The notes under the pieces are model-generated. The model searched no databases. It saw nothing but the letters and a program-made list of their open reading frames with translations, and had not been told where the DNA came from. DNA of 64,000 nucleotides from Cupriavidus taiwanensis (lineage in GTDB: Bacteria > Pseudomonadota > Gammaproteobacteria > Burkholderiales > Burkholderiaceae), in the NCBI RefSeq assembly GCF_900250075.1, contig NZ_LT977071.1, positions 1,385,298 to 1,449,297 of the forward strand, written 5' to 3'. Positions 34,984 through 49,819 of this stretch are shown one piece after another. A program made the position numbers and the translations under genes. Every line of letters starts with the position of its first letter. The stretch's first letter is position 1.

Positions 34984-35352
34984 TCAGGCCCCGTCGAGGA
35001 ACTGGTTAGGCCTGCCGATGCGGCGGCCCAGGTCAGGGCTTTCCCAGCGAGCCCCTTCCATATACGGGTCCGGCGTGCGTTGCACGGTGGTGCCAGGCAT
35101 GCCAGGCTGCGCCGGCATGGTCGACGGCTGCGCCTCCGGCGCGGTGGCCGCAGGTGCCGTCGGGGCCAGGTCAGTACGCGTCGGCGCGTTGGCCCCCTGC
35201 GTATAAGGGTCGAACTTGTCGGTGCTGCGCGCGCCCTGCGAATACGGGTCGTAAGAGCCGCGCGGCGTACCTGGCGTCTGTGCCATGGCGGGGATGGCGG
35301 CCGCCGCCACGGCGAGGGCGGCAAGGAGTCGGCTGGTGCGGAAATGCTTCAT
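34984..35352 (-). CDS. Exported protein with DPYxxGA repeats
   Basis: A 122-residue protein with signal peptide MKHFRTSRLLAALAVAAAAI and a cleavage site after AMA. The mature part carries three copies of a short motif DPY-x-[QE]-GA: YDPYSQGARS (about 34-43), FDPYTQGANA (about 47-56) and PDPYMEGARW (about 94-103). A Pro/Ala/Thr linker lies between the second and third. The start is fixed by CGGAGGTAACC. No known domain recognised. The motif spacing suggests a repeated binding element on an otherwise disordered periplasmic chain. It lies between uvrA and the EEP gene, all on the minus strand, with a terminator hairpin in between. Confidence 0.68.
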   Translation of the reverse strand: MKHFRTSRLLAALAVAAAAIPAMAQTPGTPRGSYDPYSQGARSTDKFDPYTQGANAPTRTDLAPTAPAATAPEAQPSTMPAQPGMPGTTVQRTPDPYMEGARWESPDLGRRIGRPNQFLDGA

Positions 35353-35397
35353 GGTTACCTCCGTTAGGGCGCGATGTGCGCGCCAGTAACCATGGGC

Positions 35398-35430
35398 AAG
35401 CGAAAGGCGTGCCTGTACCGCCTTTCGCTT
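35398..35430 (-). terminator. Terminator downstream of uvrA
   Basis: AAGCGAAAGGCG and CGCCTTTCGCTT make a perfect 12-bp stem with a 9-nt loop, beginning 22 nt past the uvrA stop on the minus strand. The tail reads GCCCATGG after the TT, so the T tract is short. Confidence 0.65.
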
Positions 35431-35452
35431 CGCCGCGCCCGGCCCCGCGGCC

Positions 35453-41314
<5,862 letters not shown>

Positions 41315-41366
41315 GGTTTCTCTTTCGGATCAGGACGTTAAGGGAATGCCGGGAGGCCCCGGACCA

Positions 41367-41382
41367 CTGTACATCCATACAG
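41367..41382. promoter_or_regulatory. LexA/SOS box upstream of uvrA
   Basis: CTGT-ACATCCAT-ACAG fits the CTGT-N8-ACAG LexA consensus at all eight conserved positions, with flanking CA and TC giving CACTGTACATCC on the left. It lies 53 nt upstream of the uvrA GTG, a normal place for an SOS operator, and supports damage-inducible expression. Confidence 0.82.
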
Positions 41383-41436
41383 TCTATCAGGTTGGAAAGG
41401 AATTCGTATCGATTACGGAGATGCGCCCGAAACCGG

Positions 41437-43179
<1,743 letters not shown>

Positions 43180-43195
43180 GATGCCTCTGGGCAAA

Positions 43196-43744
43196 TCAGG
43201 TGGCGTGGATTTCGGCGGCCAGCAGCTCGGGCTCGACCTGGATCTCCAGCGCCTCATTGAAGCGCGCGAAGAATGCGCACAGCGCCGCGCGCAGTGTCAG
43301 CTCCACGACCTGCGCTTCGGTGAAATGCTCGCGCAGCCGCGCTACCACCGTGTCGGTGACGCGTTGCGTCGTGACTTGCACGGTGTAGTCGCGCACCAGG
43401 CGCTCGACGGCGTCCAGTCCGGGCACGTCGGGCTCCAGGATCCGCTCTACCGTTTCGGACGCCACGCCCAGCGCTTCCAGCCTGGGCACGTGATGGCTGA
43501 TGCAGTAGTGGCACGCATTCAGCCGCGATGCCGTGACCAGCACGATCTCCAGGTGCCGGCGCGTAACCAGGGCGTCGCGCGCGGAATCCAGCAGCAGGCC
43601 GAACAGGTGCGCTACCGCGGGCGGCCGGTGGCCGAGCACGCGCAGCATGTTGCCGAACGCGCCGTACTCGCGCTCCACGCGTTCGAAGGTGGTGCGGGCC
43701 TCGCCCTGCAGGGCGTCGGGATCGATGTCGTGAATGCGTGCCAA
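43196..43744 (-). CDS. Carboxymuconolactone decarboxylase / AhpD-like protein
   Basis: A 182-residue all-helical protein of the CMD/AhpD superfamily. The redox motif CHYCISHH (about 104-111) matches the CxxC-xxxH active site of alkylhydroperoxidase AhpD-like proteins. The flanking HLEIVLVTASRLNA and VERLVRDYTVQVTTQ are typical of the fold. Such proteins reduce peroxides or other electrophiles through the CxxC pair. Its place is unusual: it sits inside the ABC operon, between the second permease gene (49 nt upstream) and the ATPase gene. It may detoxify peroxide or hydroperoxyflavin leakage from the monooxygenases of the divergent operon; this is inference. Confidence 0.85.
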   Translation of the reverse strand: MARIHDIDPDALQGEARTTFERVEREYGAFGNMLRVLGHRPPAVAHLFGLLLDSARDALVTRRHLEIVLVTASRLNACHYCISHHVPRLEALGVASETVERILEPDVPGLDAVERLVRDYTVQVTTQRVTDTVVARLREHFTEAQVVELTLRAALCAFFARFNEALEIQVEPELLAAEIHAT

Positions 43745-43793
43745 GACGCTCTCCTGTGATGAAGTCGGTTGATAACTGGGACAGTGAAGGCGT

Positions 43794-44726
43794 TCAGCGG
43801 CCTTCGCGCGGATCGAAGGCGGTGGCCAGCCCGTCGCCGAGCAGGTTCAGCGCCAGCACGGTCAGGACGATCGCCAGGCCGGGCAATGCGCACACATACC
43901 AGTCCGTGCGCAGCACCTCGCGGCCCGCGCCGACCATGTTTCCCCAGCTCGCGACGTTGGGATCGGCCAGGCCGAGGAACGCCAGGCTCGATTCGGTCAG
44001 GATGGCCGTGGCCACCATCAGCGACGCCGACACCAGCACGGGCGTAAGCGTGTTGGGCAGGATGTCCTCGATGATAATGCGCGCGTGGCTGGCGCCCACC
44101 GCCTCGCTCGCCAGCACCATGTCGCCGTGGCGCAGCCGCAGCACCTCGGCACGCACCAGCCGCCCGAGCGCGGGCCACGAGGTGATGCCGATCGCGAGCG
44201 CGATTTTCCATACCGAAGGCTGCACCACCGCCACGATGGCCAGCGCGAACAGGAACGACGGGATCGTCAGGAAAAATGTCGTCAGCGTGCCGAACAAGCG
44301 GTCGGCGCGGCCACCGAAGTAGCCGGCCGTCACGCCGCCCGCGACGCCAAGCACCACGGCCAGTCCCGTTGAGACACCCGCGATCAGCAGCGAGGCGCGC
44401 GCGCCATGGAACAGGCCGGCGAGAATGTCGCGGCCCAGCATGTCGGAGCCGAGCGGGAATGCGGCATCGCGCCCCGGCCACAGCAGCGGTTCTGCCGCCA
44501 TTTCGAGCGGGTCGCCGGGGAATACCCAGCCTGCCGACAGCGCGGCAGCGAGAACCACGGCCAGCAGCGCCAGGCCCGCCACGGCGCTGGGCGACGACAG
44601 CAGCCGGCGCAGCCGCCGCCGGTCCGCGGGTGGCAGCACGGGCACCTTGATATCGGCCGCAGCGCCGTGCGCATCGGAATGAGCCGGCTGCAGAGGCGCC
44701 GGAAGGGAGGAAGAAGGCAAAGACAA
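43794..44726 (-). CDS. ABC transporter permease, DppC type
   Basis: A 310-residue inner-membrane permease of the oligopeptide/nickel family. A soluble N-terminus of about 45 residues precedes the first helix (AVAGLALLAVVLAAALSAGW). The second conserved block PLGSDMLGRDILAGLFHGAR is the DppC signature, and the EAA loop reads EAVGASHARIIIEDILPNTL. The start is TTG, preceded by AGGAG at a spacing of about 7 nt. An ATG-less start fits weak translation relative to the DppB gene 37 nt upstream. It pairs with the DppB-type subunit. Confidence 0.9.
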   Translation of the reverse strand: MSLPSSSLPAPLQPAHSDAHGAAADIKVPVLPPADRRRLRRLLSSPSAVAGLALLAVVLAAALSAGWVFPGDPLEMAAEPLLWPGRDAAFPLGSDMLGRDILAGLFHGARASLLIAGVSTGLAVVLGVAGGVTAGYFGGRADRLFGTLTTFFLTIPSFLFALAIVAVVQPSVWKIALAIGITSWPALGRLVRAEVLRLRHGDMVLASEAVGASHARIIIEDILPNTLTPVLVSASLMVATAILTESSLAFLGLADPNVASWGNMVGAGREVLRTDWYVCALPGLAIVLTVLALNLLGDGLATAFDPREGR

Positions 44727-44763
44727 GCGAATACTCCTGCAAAGGCCGCGGCCGCATCAGGCG

Positions 44764-45795
44764 TCAGGCCAGCCGGATGCGCGGGTCCACCCGCGCGTAG
44801 ACGGCGTCGACGAGCCAGTTGACCAGCACCACCACCACGGCGCTGCACAGCAGGATGCCGAGCAGCAGGTTGTAGTCGCGCTGGTACAGCGCCTCGAACG
44901 CCATGCGGCCGAGTCCGGGCCACGAGAACACCGTCTCCACGAGCACGGCTCCGCCGATCACGGAACTGGCCTGCACGCCGACCATGGTCACCAGCGGCAG
45001 CAGCGCATTGCGCAGGACATGACGCGTCAGCACGCGGCCGGCCGGCGCGCCCTTGGCCACGGCCGTGCGCACGAAATCCTGCCGCCGCACCTCGATCATG
45101 CTGGCGCGCATCAGCCGCACATACACGGCCATGTAGAACAGGCCCAGTGTGGCGGCCGGCAACACCAGGTGCCGCGCCACGTCAGCCGCATACGCCCAGC
45201 CCGTGAGCCCGGCTTCCACGGTGAACATGCCGCCCACCGGCAGCCAGTCGAGGCGGACCGAGAACACCAGAACCAGCATCAGGCCGACCCAGAACAGCGG
45301 GGTGGCAAAGCACAGCAGCGCCACGGAGGAGACCAGCGTGTCGAGCGCGCGTCCGGCGCGCGCCGCCGCCAGCACGCCCAGGCCCGCACCGGTCACCACC
45401 GCGAACGCAATGCTTGCGCCCATCAGCAGCAGCGTGGCGGGCAGGCGCTGCAGGATCAGGTCCAGCACCGGCATGCCCTGCCGGAACGAAAAGCCGAGAT
45501 CGAGCTGCGCCAGGTGCCACAGGTACTTGCCGAGCTGCACCCACAAGGGCTGGTCGAGCCCGAACTGCGCGCGCAGCGCCGCCAGGTACTCCGGCGTGGC
45601 GGCACCCGCCTCCCCCGCCAGCACCTGCGCGGCGTCGCCGGGTGCGAGCCGCAGCAGGAAGAAATTGACCACGGCCATGCCGGCGACGATGCCGGCCAAC
45701 TGCAGCAGCCTGCGCCAGGCGGTCCGCCACGGCACGCGTGCCAGCCATGCCGGCTTGGGTCCGGGCGTGTCGCGCTGGGTCGTGGGCATGGTCAT
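44764..45795 (-). CDS. ABC transporter permease, DppB type
   Basis: A 343-residue permease with an N-terminal hydrophobic segment (LLQLAGIVAGMAVVNFFLLR), the DppB-type periplasmic region LRAQFGLDQPLWVQLGKYLW and the EAA loop FVRTAVAKGAPAGRVLTRHV. The C-terminus PGLGRMAFEALYQRDYNLLL is typical of the family. It forms the channel with the DppC-type subunit. The gene lies 9 nt after the substrate-binding protein gene on the same strand, so the order is receptor, DppB, DppC, AhpD-like, ATPase. Confidence 0.9.
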   Translation of the reverse strand: MTMPTTQRDTPGPKPAWLARVPWRTAWRRLLQLAGIVAGMAVVNFFLLRLAPGDAAQVLAGEAGAATPEYLAALRAQFGLDQPLWVQLGKYLWHLAQLDLGFSFRQGMPVLDLILQRLPATLLLMGASIAFAVVTGAGLGVLAAARAGRALDTLVSSVALLCFATPLFWVGLMLVLVFSVRLDWLPVGGMFTVEAGLTGWAYAADVARHLVLPAATLGLFYMAVYVRLMRASMIEVRRQDFVRTAVAKGAPAGRVLTRHVLRNALLPLVTMVGVQASSVIGGAVLVETVFSWPGLGRMAFEALYQRDYNLLLGILLCSAVVVVLVNWLVDAVYARVDPRIRLA

Positions 45796-45804
45796 CGCCC
45801 GTCG

Positions 45805-47520
45805 TCAGCGCGCGGCCTGCGCCGCAGTGGCAGCGGGCGTGGTGGCCGTGGCCACGGCCGTGCCCGCCGGCGCCAGCCAGGCGCGCTTGAGCGACGCATA
45901 GACCTGGTCCACGCCGCTGACCGTATCGCGCAGGTTCGACGACTGCACCGTGAAGAAGCGCAGCTCGAGCAGCGGGATCGACGGCAGGTCGGTCTGCACC
46001 ACGGACTGGAACTTGCGGAACAGCTCGACGCGTTCGGCCTGGCTTGGCGAGCCCTGCGCCTGGTCGATCAGCCGGTTCGCTTCGTCGCCGCGATAGCCCG
46101 AGCCGTTCGACCACGGGATATTCTTGCCGACCGTGTCGCTACGATAGGCGCGCGTCACGCCAACCAGCGGATCGGCAAAGCCCGCGAACCAGACCACCGC
46201 GAGGTCGAAGTCGCGATCGCCGTAGACACGCCTGGTATAGGTGGGGGTGTCCTGCGTGCGCACGGTCACGTCGACACCCACGCGCTTGAGCGCCTGCTTG
46301 ATGTACTCCGCGCTGCGCTTGTAGTCGTCGCCATACGGCAGGTAGTCGATCTGGATCTTCAGGCGGTTGCCGTCAGCACCGCGCTTCAGGCCGGCAGCGT
46401 CGAGCAGGGCTTCGGCCCTGGCCGGGTCAAACGGATACTTCGGCACGCTGGGGTTGAAGAACTGCCCCAGCGTCGAGACCACCGGGCTCACCGCGGGCTT
46501 GCCAAAGCCGAACCACACCACCTTGTTCAGCGCGTTCAGGTCGATCGCATGGGCCAGCGCCTGGCGCACGCGCACGTCCTTGAAGTACGGACGGTCAACG
46601 TTGACATCCATGAACAGCCACGGCGACAGCCATTCGTAGCCGCGCGTCTCCAGTTTCAGCGAAGGCAGCTGCGACAGGCGCTGCGCATCCTTCAGCGGCA
46701 CCGGGTTGAACGGTGCGTACTGGACTTCGCCCTTCTCCAGCGCCGCGGCGCGCGCGCTGGCATCGGGGATCACCTTGAAGACGATCTTGTCGAGGTACGG
46801 CTTGCCCTTGTCCCAGTAGTCGGGATTGCGCTCGAGCACGATGTAGTTGCCCTTGCTCCATTCCTTGAAGACAAAAGGCCCCGTTCCCACCGGCTTGTTG
46901 TTGTACGGGTTGTTGAGGATGTCCGTGCCTTCGTACAGGTGCTTGGGCAGCACCTGCGCGCCGTTGCTGTTCAGCGAGCTGAGCACCGCCAGCGACGGCT
47001 CGGAGAAATGCAGCACGACGGTCAGCGCATCGGGCGTATCGACGCGCGTGACCTTGCCGAACAGGATCTGGTTGCGCGGATGCAGCTTCTTCCACACGTT
47101 CTCGAGCGTCCACTTCACGTCGGCCGACGTGAACGGCTTGCCGTCATGCCACTTCACGTTCGGCCGCAGGTGGAACGTGAGCGTCTTCGAATCCTTCGAG
47201 ATGTCCCAGCGCTGCGCGAGCGCCGGCTTGAGCTTGAAGTCGTTGTCGTACTCGATCAGGCCATCGAAGACGTTCGCGCTGAAAAAACCGGTCGGCGCGG
47301 CTGAATTGAGCGCCGAAGTCAGGATCACCGGCTCGGGCTGGATGATGGTCGTGAGCGTGCCGCCGGCCCGCGGCGCTTCCGCGGCCTGTGCTGGCGCAGC
47401 GGCGTTGGCCGGTGCCGCCAGCAGGCCGCCCAGCAGCGGCAGCGACAGCACGACTGGCGCCAGGAACGCGAACGGCCGGAATAGTTGCGAGGGCCGCGAT
47501 GGCCGGAACGGGTTCTTCAT
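45805..47520 (-). CDS. ABC transporter substrate-binding protein (family 5)
   Basis: A 571-residue periplasmic receptor of the peptide/nickel family (SBP_bac_5). A basic N-region and hydrophobic core (FAFLAPVVLSLPLLGGLLAA) end at ANAAA, a Sec signal peptide. The mature start APRAGGTLTTIIQPEPVILT and the motifs LAQRWDISKDSKTLTFHLRP and VKWHDGKPFTSADVKWTLEN are family hallmarks. The start is uncertain: MKNPF at 47520 gives a standard signal peptide, while 47541 adds seven residues, and neither has a clear ribosome-binding site. First gene of the minus-strand operon, divergent from msuE across a 251-nt spacer. Ligand unknown; sulfur context suggests an organosulfur compound. Confidence 0.87.
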   Translation of the reverse strand: MKNPFRPSRPSQLFRPFAFLAPVVLSLPLLGGLLAAPANAAAPAQAAEAPRAGGTLTTIIQPEPVILTSALNSAAPTGFFSANVFDGLIEYDNDFKLKPALAQRWDISKDSKTLTFHLRPNVKWHDGKPFTSADVKWTLENVWKKLHPRNQILFGKVTRVDTPDALTVVLHFSEPSLAVLSSLNSNGAQVLPKHLYEGTDILNNPYNNKPVGTGPFVFKEWSKGNYIVLERNPDYWDKGKPYLDKIVFKVIPDASARAAALEKGEVQYAPFNPVPLKDAQRLSQLPSLKLETRGYEWLSPWLFMDVNVDRPYFKDVRVRQALAHAIDLNALNKVVWFGFGKPAVSPVVSTLGQFFNPSVPKYPFDPARAEALLDAAGLKRGADGNRLKIQIDYLPYGDDYKRSAEYIKQALKRVGVDVTVRTQDTPTYTRRVYGDRDFDLAVVWFAGFADPLVGVTRAYRSDTVGKNIPWSNGSGYRGDEANRLIDQAQGSPSQAERVELFRKFQSVVQTDLPSIPLLELRFFTVQSSNLRDTVSGVDQVYASLKRAWLAPAGTAVATATTPAATAAQAAR

Positions 47521-47566
47521 GATGGTGTTGGGCGGCAACATGGGCCGATGTCTGCGAGGGTGACCA

Positions 47567-47572
47567 ACTATA
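47567..47572 (-). promoter_or_regulatory. Candidate -10 hexamer for the ABC operon
   Basis: TATAGT on the minus strand lies 47 nt upstream of the receptor gene start. The position 17 nt further upstream reads TTCCGG, a poor -35, so an activator would be needed. Confidence 0.35.
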
Positions 47573-47603
47573 GAGACGCCCCTGCCTGCCCGGAACGAAC
47601 GAT

Positions 47604-47623
47604 TGCGCATGCCCTTATGCGCA
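47604..47623. promoter_or_regulatory. Inverted repeat in the divergent sulfur promoter region
   Basis: TGCGCAT and ATGCGCA flank a 6-nt spacer. The repeat lies between the divergent ABC and msuE operons, upstream of both, which is suitable for an activator or repressor dimer. The protein is not identified. Confidence 0.4.
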
Positions 47624-47643
47624 CGGATCGCCTATGGATAGAA

Positions 47644-47658
47644 CGAACGCGTCGTTCG
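47644..47658. promoter_or_regulatory. Second inverted repeat, CGAACG-CGT-CGTTCG
   Basis: Six-bp arms with a 3-nt spacer. The preceding GAACGAACG also occurs 48 nt upstream at 47593, giving a direct repeat with near helical-turn spacing. It lies 27 nt before the sigma-54-like element, so it may be part of an upstream activating region. Confidence 0.4.
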
Positions 47659-47684
47659 CACGGCGGCCGCGCAGCAGTATCGTC

Positions 47685-47702
47685 TTGGCACCCTCCAGGC
47701 TG
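47685..47702 (+). promoter_or_regulatory. Sigma-54-like -24/-12 promoter for the msuE operon
   Basis: TTGGCACCCTCCAGGCTG has the full -24 core TGGCAC. Its GG and GC dinucleotides start 12 nt apart (47687 and 47699), the spacing of the TGGCAC-N5-TTGC consensus. The -12 half is imperfect (AGGC for TTGC). It lies 70 nt before msuE. Sulfone-use genes of pseudomonads depend on sigma-54 and SfnR, which makes the match relevant. Confidence 0.5.
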
Positions 47703-47771
47703 CGCAGCAGGAAGACCATACCGGTGCAGCCCTCGACAACACCAACGCCATCACGCTCTCCGAAAGCCAAC

Positions 47772-48335
47772 ATGTCCAAGCCCCTGAAGATCGTTGCCGT
47801 CAACGGCAGTACCCAGCAACCCTCGCGCACGCTTGCGCTGGTCGAGGCGCTGATCGCCGAGCTCGACGCGCGACTGCATGTCGACGCTCATGTCATCAAC
47901 CTGGCGGATATTGCGCGCCCGCTCGGCGGCGCGCTGTGGCGCACGGAACTGCCGACCGCGATTGAAGCGCAACTGCAGGAAATCGAATCGGCCGACCTGG
48001 TCATCGCCGCGTCGCCGGTCTATCGCGGCGCGTATCCGGGCCACTTCAAGCACCTGTTCGACCTGATCGGCCAGGAAGCGCTCGCCGACAAGCCCGTGCT
48101 GCTCGCCGCCACCGGCGGCAGCGACCGCCATGCGCTGGTGCTCGAACACCAGTTGCGGCCGCTGTTCGGCTTCCTGCAGGCACTGACGCTGCCTATCGGC
48201 GTTTATGCAACCCCTTCGGATTTCGAGAGCTACACCGTGCAGAGCCCCGCGCTGCGCGAGCGTATCCGGCTCGCGGCCGACCGCGCCGCGCCGTTGTTCG
48301 CGGCGCACCGCCGGGTTGCATTGAAGGCCGCGTGA
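47772..48335 (+). CDS. msuE: MsuE-type NADH-dependent FMN reductase
   Basis: A 187-residue flavodoxin-fold reductase that supplies FMNH2 to two-component sulfur monooxygenases. The N-terminal strand and phosphate loop read KIVAVNGSTQQPSRTLALVE. ASPVYRGAYPGHFKHLFDLI contains the FMN-site PVYRG motif, and ATGGSDRHALVLEHQLRPLF is characteristic of MsuE/SsuE. No strong ribosome-binding site before the ATG; the start agrees with the first strand. It is the first gene of the plus-strand sulfur operon, with 18 nt before the DszC/SfnC-like gene, and a sigma-54-like element upstream. Reduced flavin would be used by the DszC-like and DszA-like monooxygenases downstream. Confidence 0.87.
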   Translation: MSKPLKIVAVNGSTQQPSRTLALVEALIAELDARLHVDAHVINLADIARPLGGALWRTELPTAIEAQLQEIESADLVIAASPVYRGAYPGHFKHLFDLIGQEALADKPVLLAATGGSDRHALVLEHQLRPLFGFLQALTLPIGVYATPSDFESYTVQSPALRERIRLAADRAAPLFAAHRRVALKAA

Positions 48336-48353
48336 GCGCTGAATCATTCGCCC

Positions 48354-49592
48354 ATGCCACACCCTCTTCCTGCTTCACCTTTCGCCCAAGCGGCACCGGC
48401 GTTCTCATCGCTCGCCGAGCGCTTTCGGCCGGTGTTCGCACAGATCGCGGCCGGCGCACTCGAACGCGAACGCACGCGCACACTGGCCCACGACGCGGTT
48501 GCACTGCTGCGCGACGCCGGCTTCGGTGCATTGCGCGTGCCGCGCGAGCATGGCGGCCTGGGTGCTTCCGCGTCGCAGCTGTATGCGCTGCTGATCGAAC
48601 TGGGCGCGGCCGACTCCAACCTGCCCCAGATCCTGCGCGCGCACTTCGGCTTTATCGAACGGCTGCATGCCGAAATCGCGCCGTCACGGCGCGCGCCGTG
48701 GCTCCGGCTCGCGGCGCAGGGCGCTATCTTCGGCAACGCCGCGATGGAGCGCGGCGACGGCCAGCTGGGCCGGTACCGCACCACGCTCGCGCCGGACGGC
48801 GCCGGAGGCTGGCGCCTCGACGGCGAGAAGTACTACAGCACCGGCACGTTGTATGCGGACTGGATCGCCGTGTCGGCCACCCGCACCGATGACGGCAGCC
48901 CGGCCTATGTGCTGGTGCGGGCCGATGCGGCGGGCGTCGACCGGCTCGACGACTGGCATGGCTTCGGCCAACGCCTGAGCGCATCGGGCACGACGCGTTT
49001 CCTGGACGTTGCCGTTCCCGACGAGCACGTGCTGTCGTTCTCGCGCACGGACCCGACCACGGTCACCGCGTGCTTCCAGCTCGTACACCTGGCCACGCTT
49101 GCCGGCATCGCGCGCGCCATCGAACGCGACGCTGCCGCGTTCGTGCGGCGGCGCAAACGCGTGTACAGCAATGGCAGCGCGGCGACGGCGGCGGAAGATC
49201 CGCTCGTGCAGCAGGTGGTCGGACAGTTGTCGGGCGTCGCCTTCGTGACCCAGGCAACGGTCAGTGCGGTTGCCGCGAAGCTTGACGAGATCGATGCGCT
49301 GCGCCAGCGCGGCGAGGCAGTGCCGGATGCCATGCTGCAGGACGTCGAACTCGATGCGTCGCGCGCCCAGGTCGGCATGCTCGACCTGGTCCTCGGCGCG
49401 GCCGGCCGGCTGTTCGACGTCGGCGGGGCCTCCGCGCTCGACGCCGCGCACCAGCTGGATCGCCACTGGCGCAACGCACGCACACTGGCCTCGCACAACC
49501 CGGCCATCTACAAGGCAAGAATCGTCGGCGACCATGCGATCAACGGCACGGCGCCGACGTATTACTGGTCGGTCGGTACGCGCGCTGCCTGA
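48354..49592 (+). CDS. Acyl-CoA-dehydrogenase-fold flavin monooxygenase (DszC/SfnC-like)
   Basis: A 412-residue protein of the acyl-CoA dehydrogenase superfamily, in the branch of flavin-dependent monooxygenases that includes DszC and SfnC. Family features: N-terminal helices with LRDAGFGALRVPREHGGLGA (about 50-69), EKYYSTGTLYADWIAVSA (about 160-177, DszC-like), and the C-terminal helix RHWRNARTLASHNPAIYKAR, where the Arg and His residues bind flavin phosphate in relatives. The usual catalytic Glu base of true acyl-CoA dehydrogenases is not apparent in its position. It would oxygenate sulfur compounds with FMNH2 from MsuE. A weak hairpin follows at 49612. Confidence 0.83.
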   Translation: MPHPLPASPFAQAAPAFSSLAERFRPVFAQIAAGALERERTRTLAHDAVALLRDAGFGALRVPREHGGLGASASQLYALLIELGAADSNLPQILRAHFGFIERLHAEIAPSRRAPWLRLAAQGAIFGNAAMERGDGQLGRYRTTLAPDGAGGWRLDGEKYYSTGTLYADWIAVSATRTDDGSPAYVLVRADAAGVDRLDDWHGFGQRLSASGTTRFLDVAVPDEHVLSFSRTDPTTVTACFQLVHLATLAGIARAIERDAAAFVRRRKRVYSNGSAATAAEDPLVQQVVGQLSGVAFVTQATVSAVAAKLDEIDALRQRGEAVPDAMLQDVELDASRAQVGMLDLVLGAAGRLFDVGGASALDAAHQLDRHWRNARTLASHNPAIYKARIVGDHAINGTAPTYYWSVGTRAA

Positions 49593-49611
49593 CAAAGCGC
49601 GCGCCCAAGGT

Positions 49612-49643
49612 TCGCTCCCTCCCGCTTGCCGGACAGGGAGCGA
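49612..49643 (+). terminator. Hairpin in the gap before the sfnB pair
   Basis: TCGCTCCCT and AGGGAGCGA form a perfect 9-bp stem with a 14-nt loop, 20 nt after the DszC-like gene. No T run follows. It may attenuate read-through into sfnB. Confidence 0.45.
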
Positions 49644-49819
49644 GCATTGGTGGGGTTCCACGCCATCAACCACCTCACAGTCACCGCAGCCACGCTTCTA
49701 AGCATCCTCGGAAATATTCGTGGGAAAGCCGTGGACGCGCATGCTCCAATCAATCGTCAGCCCTTTTCGATGCGAGACACCACCGCCATGCCCGGTGCAA
49801 CGCATCCTCACGACCTGTC

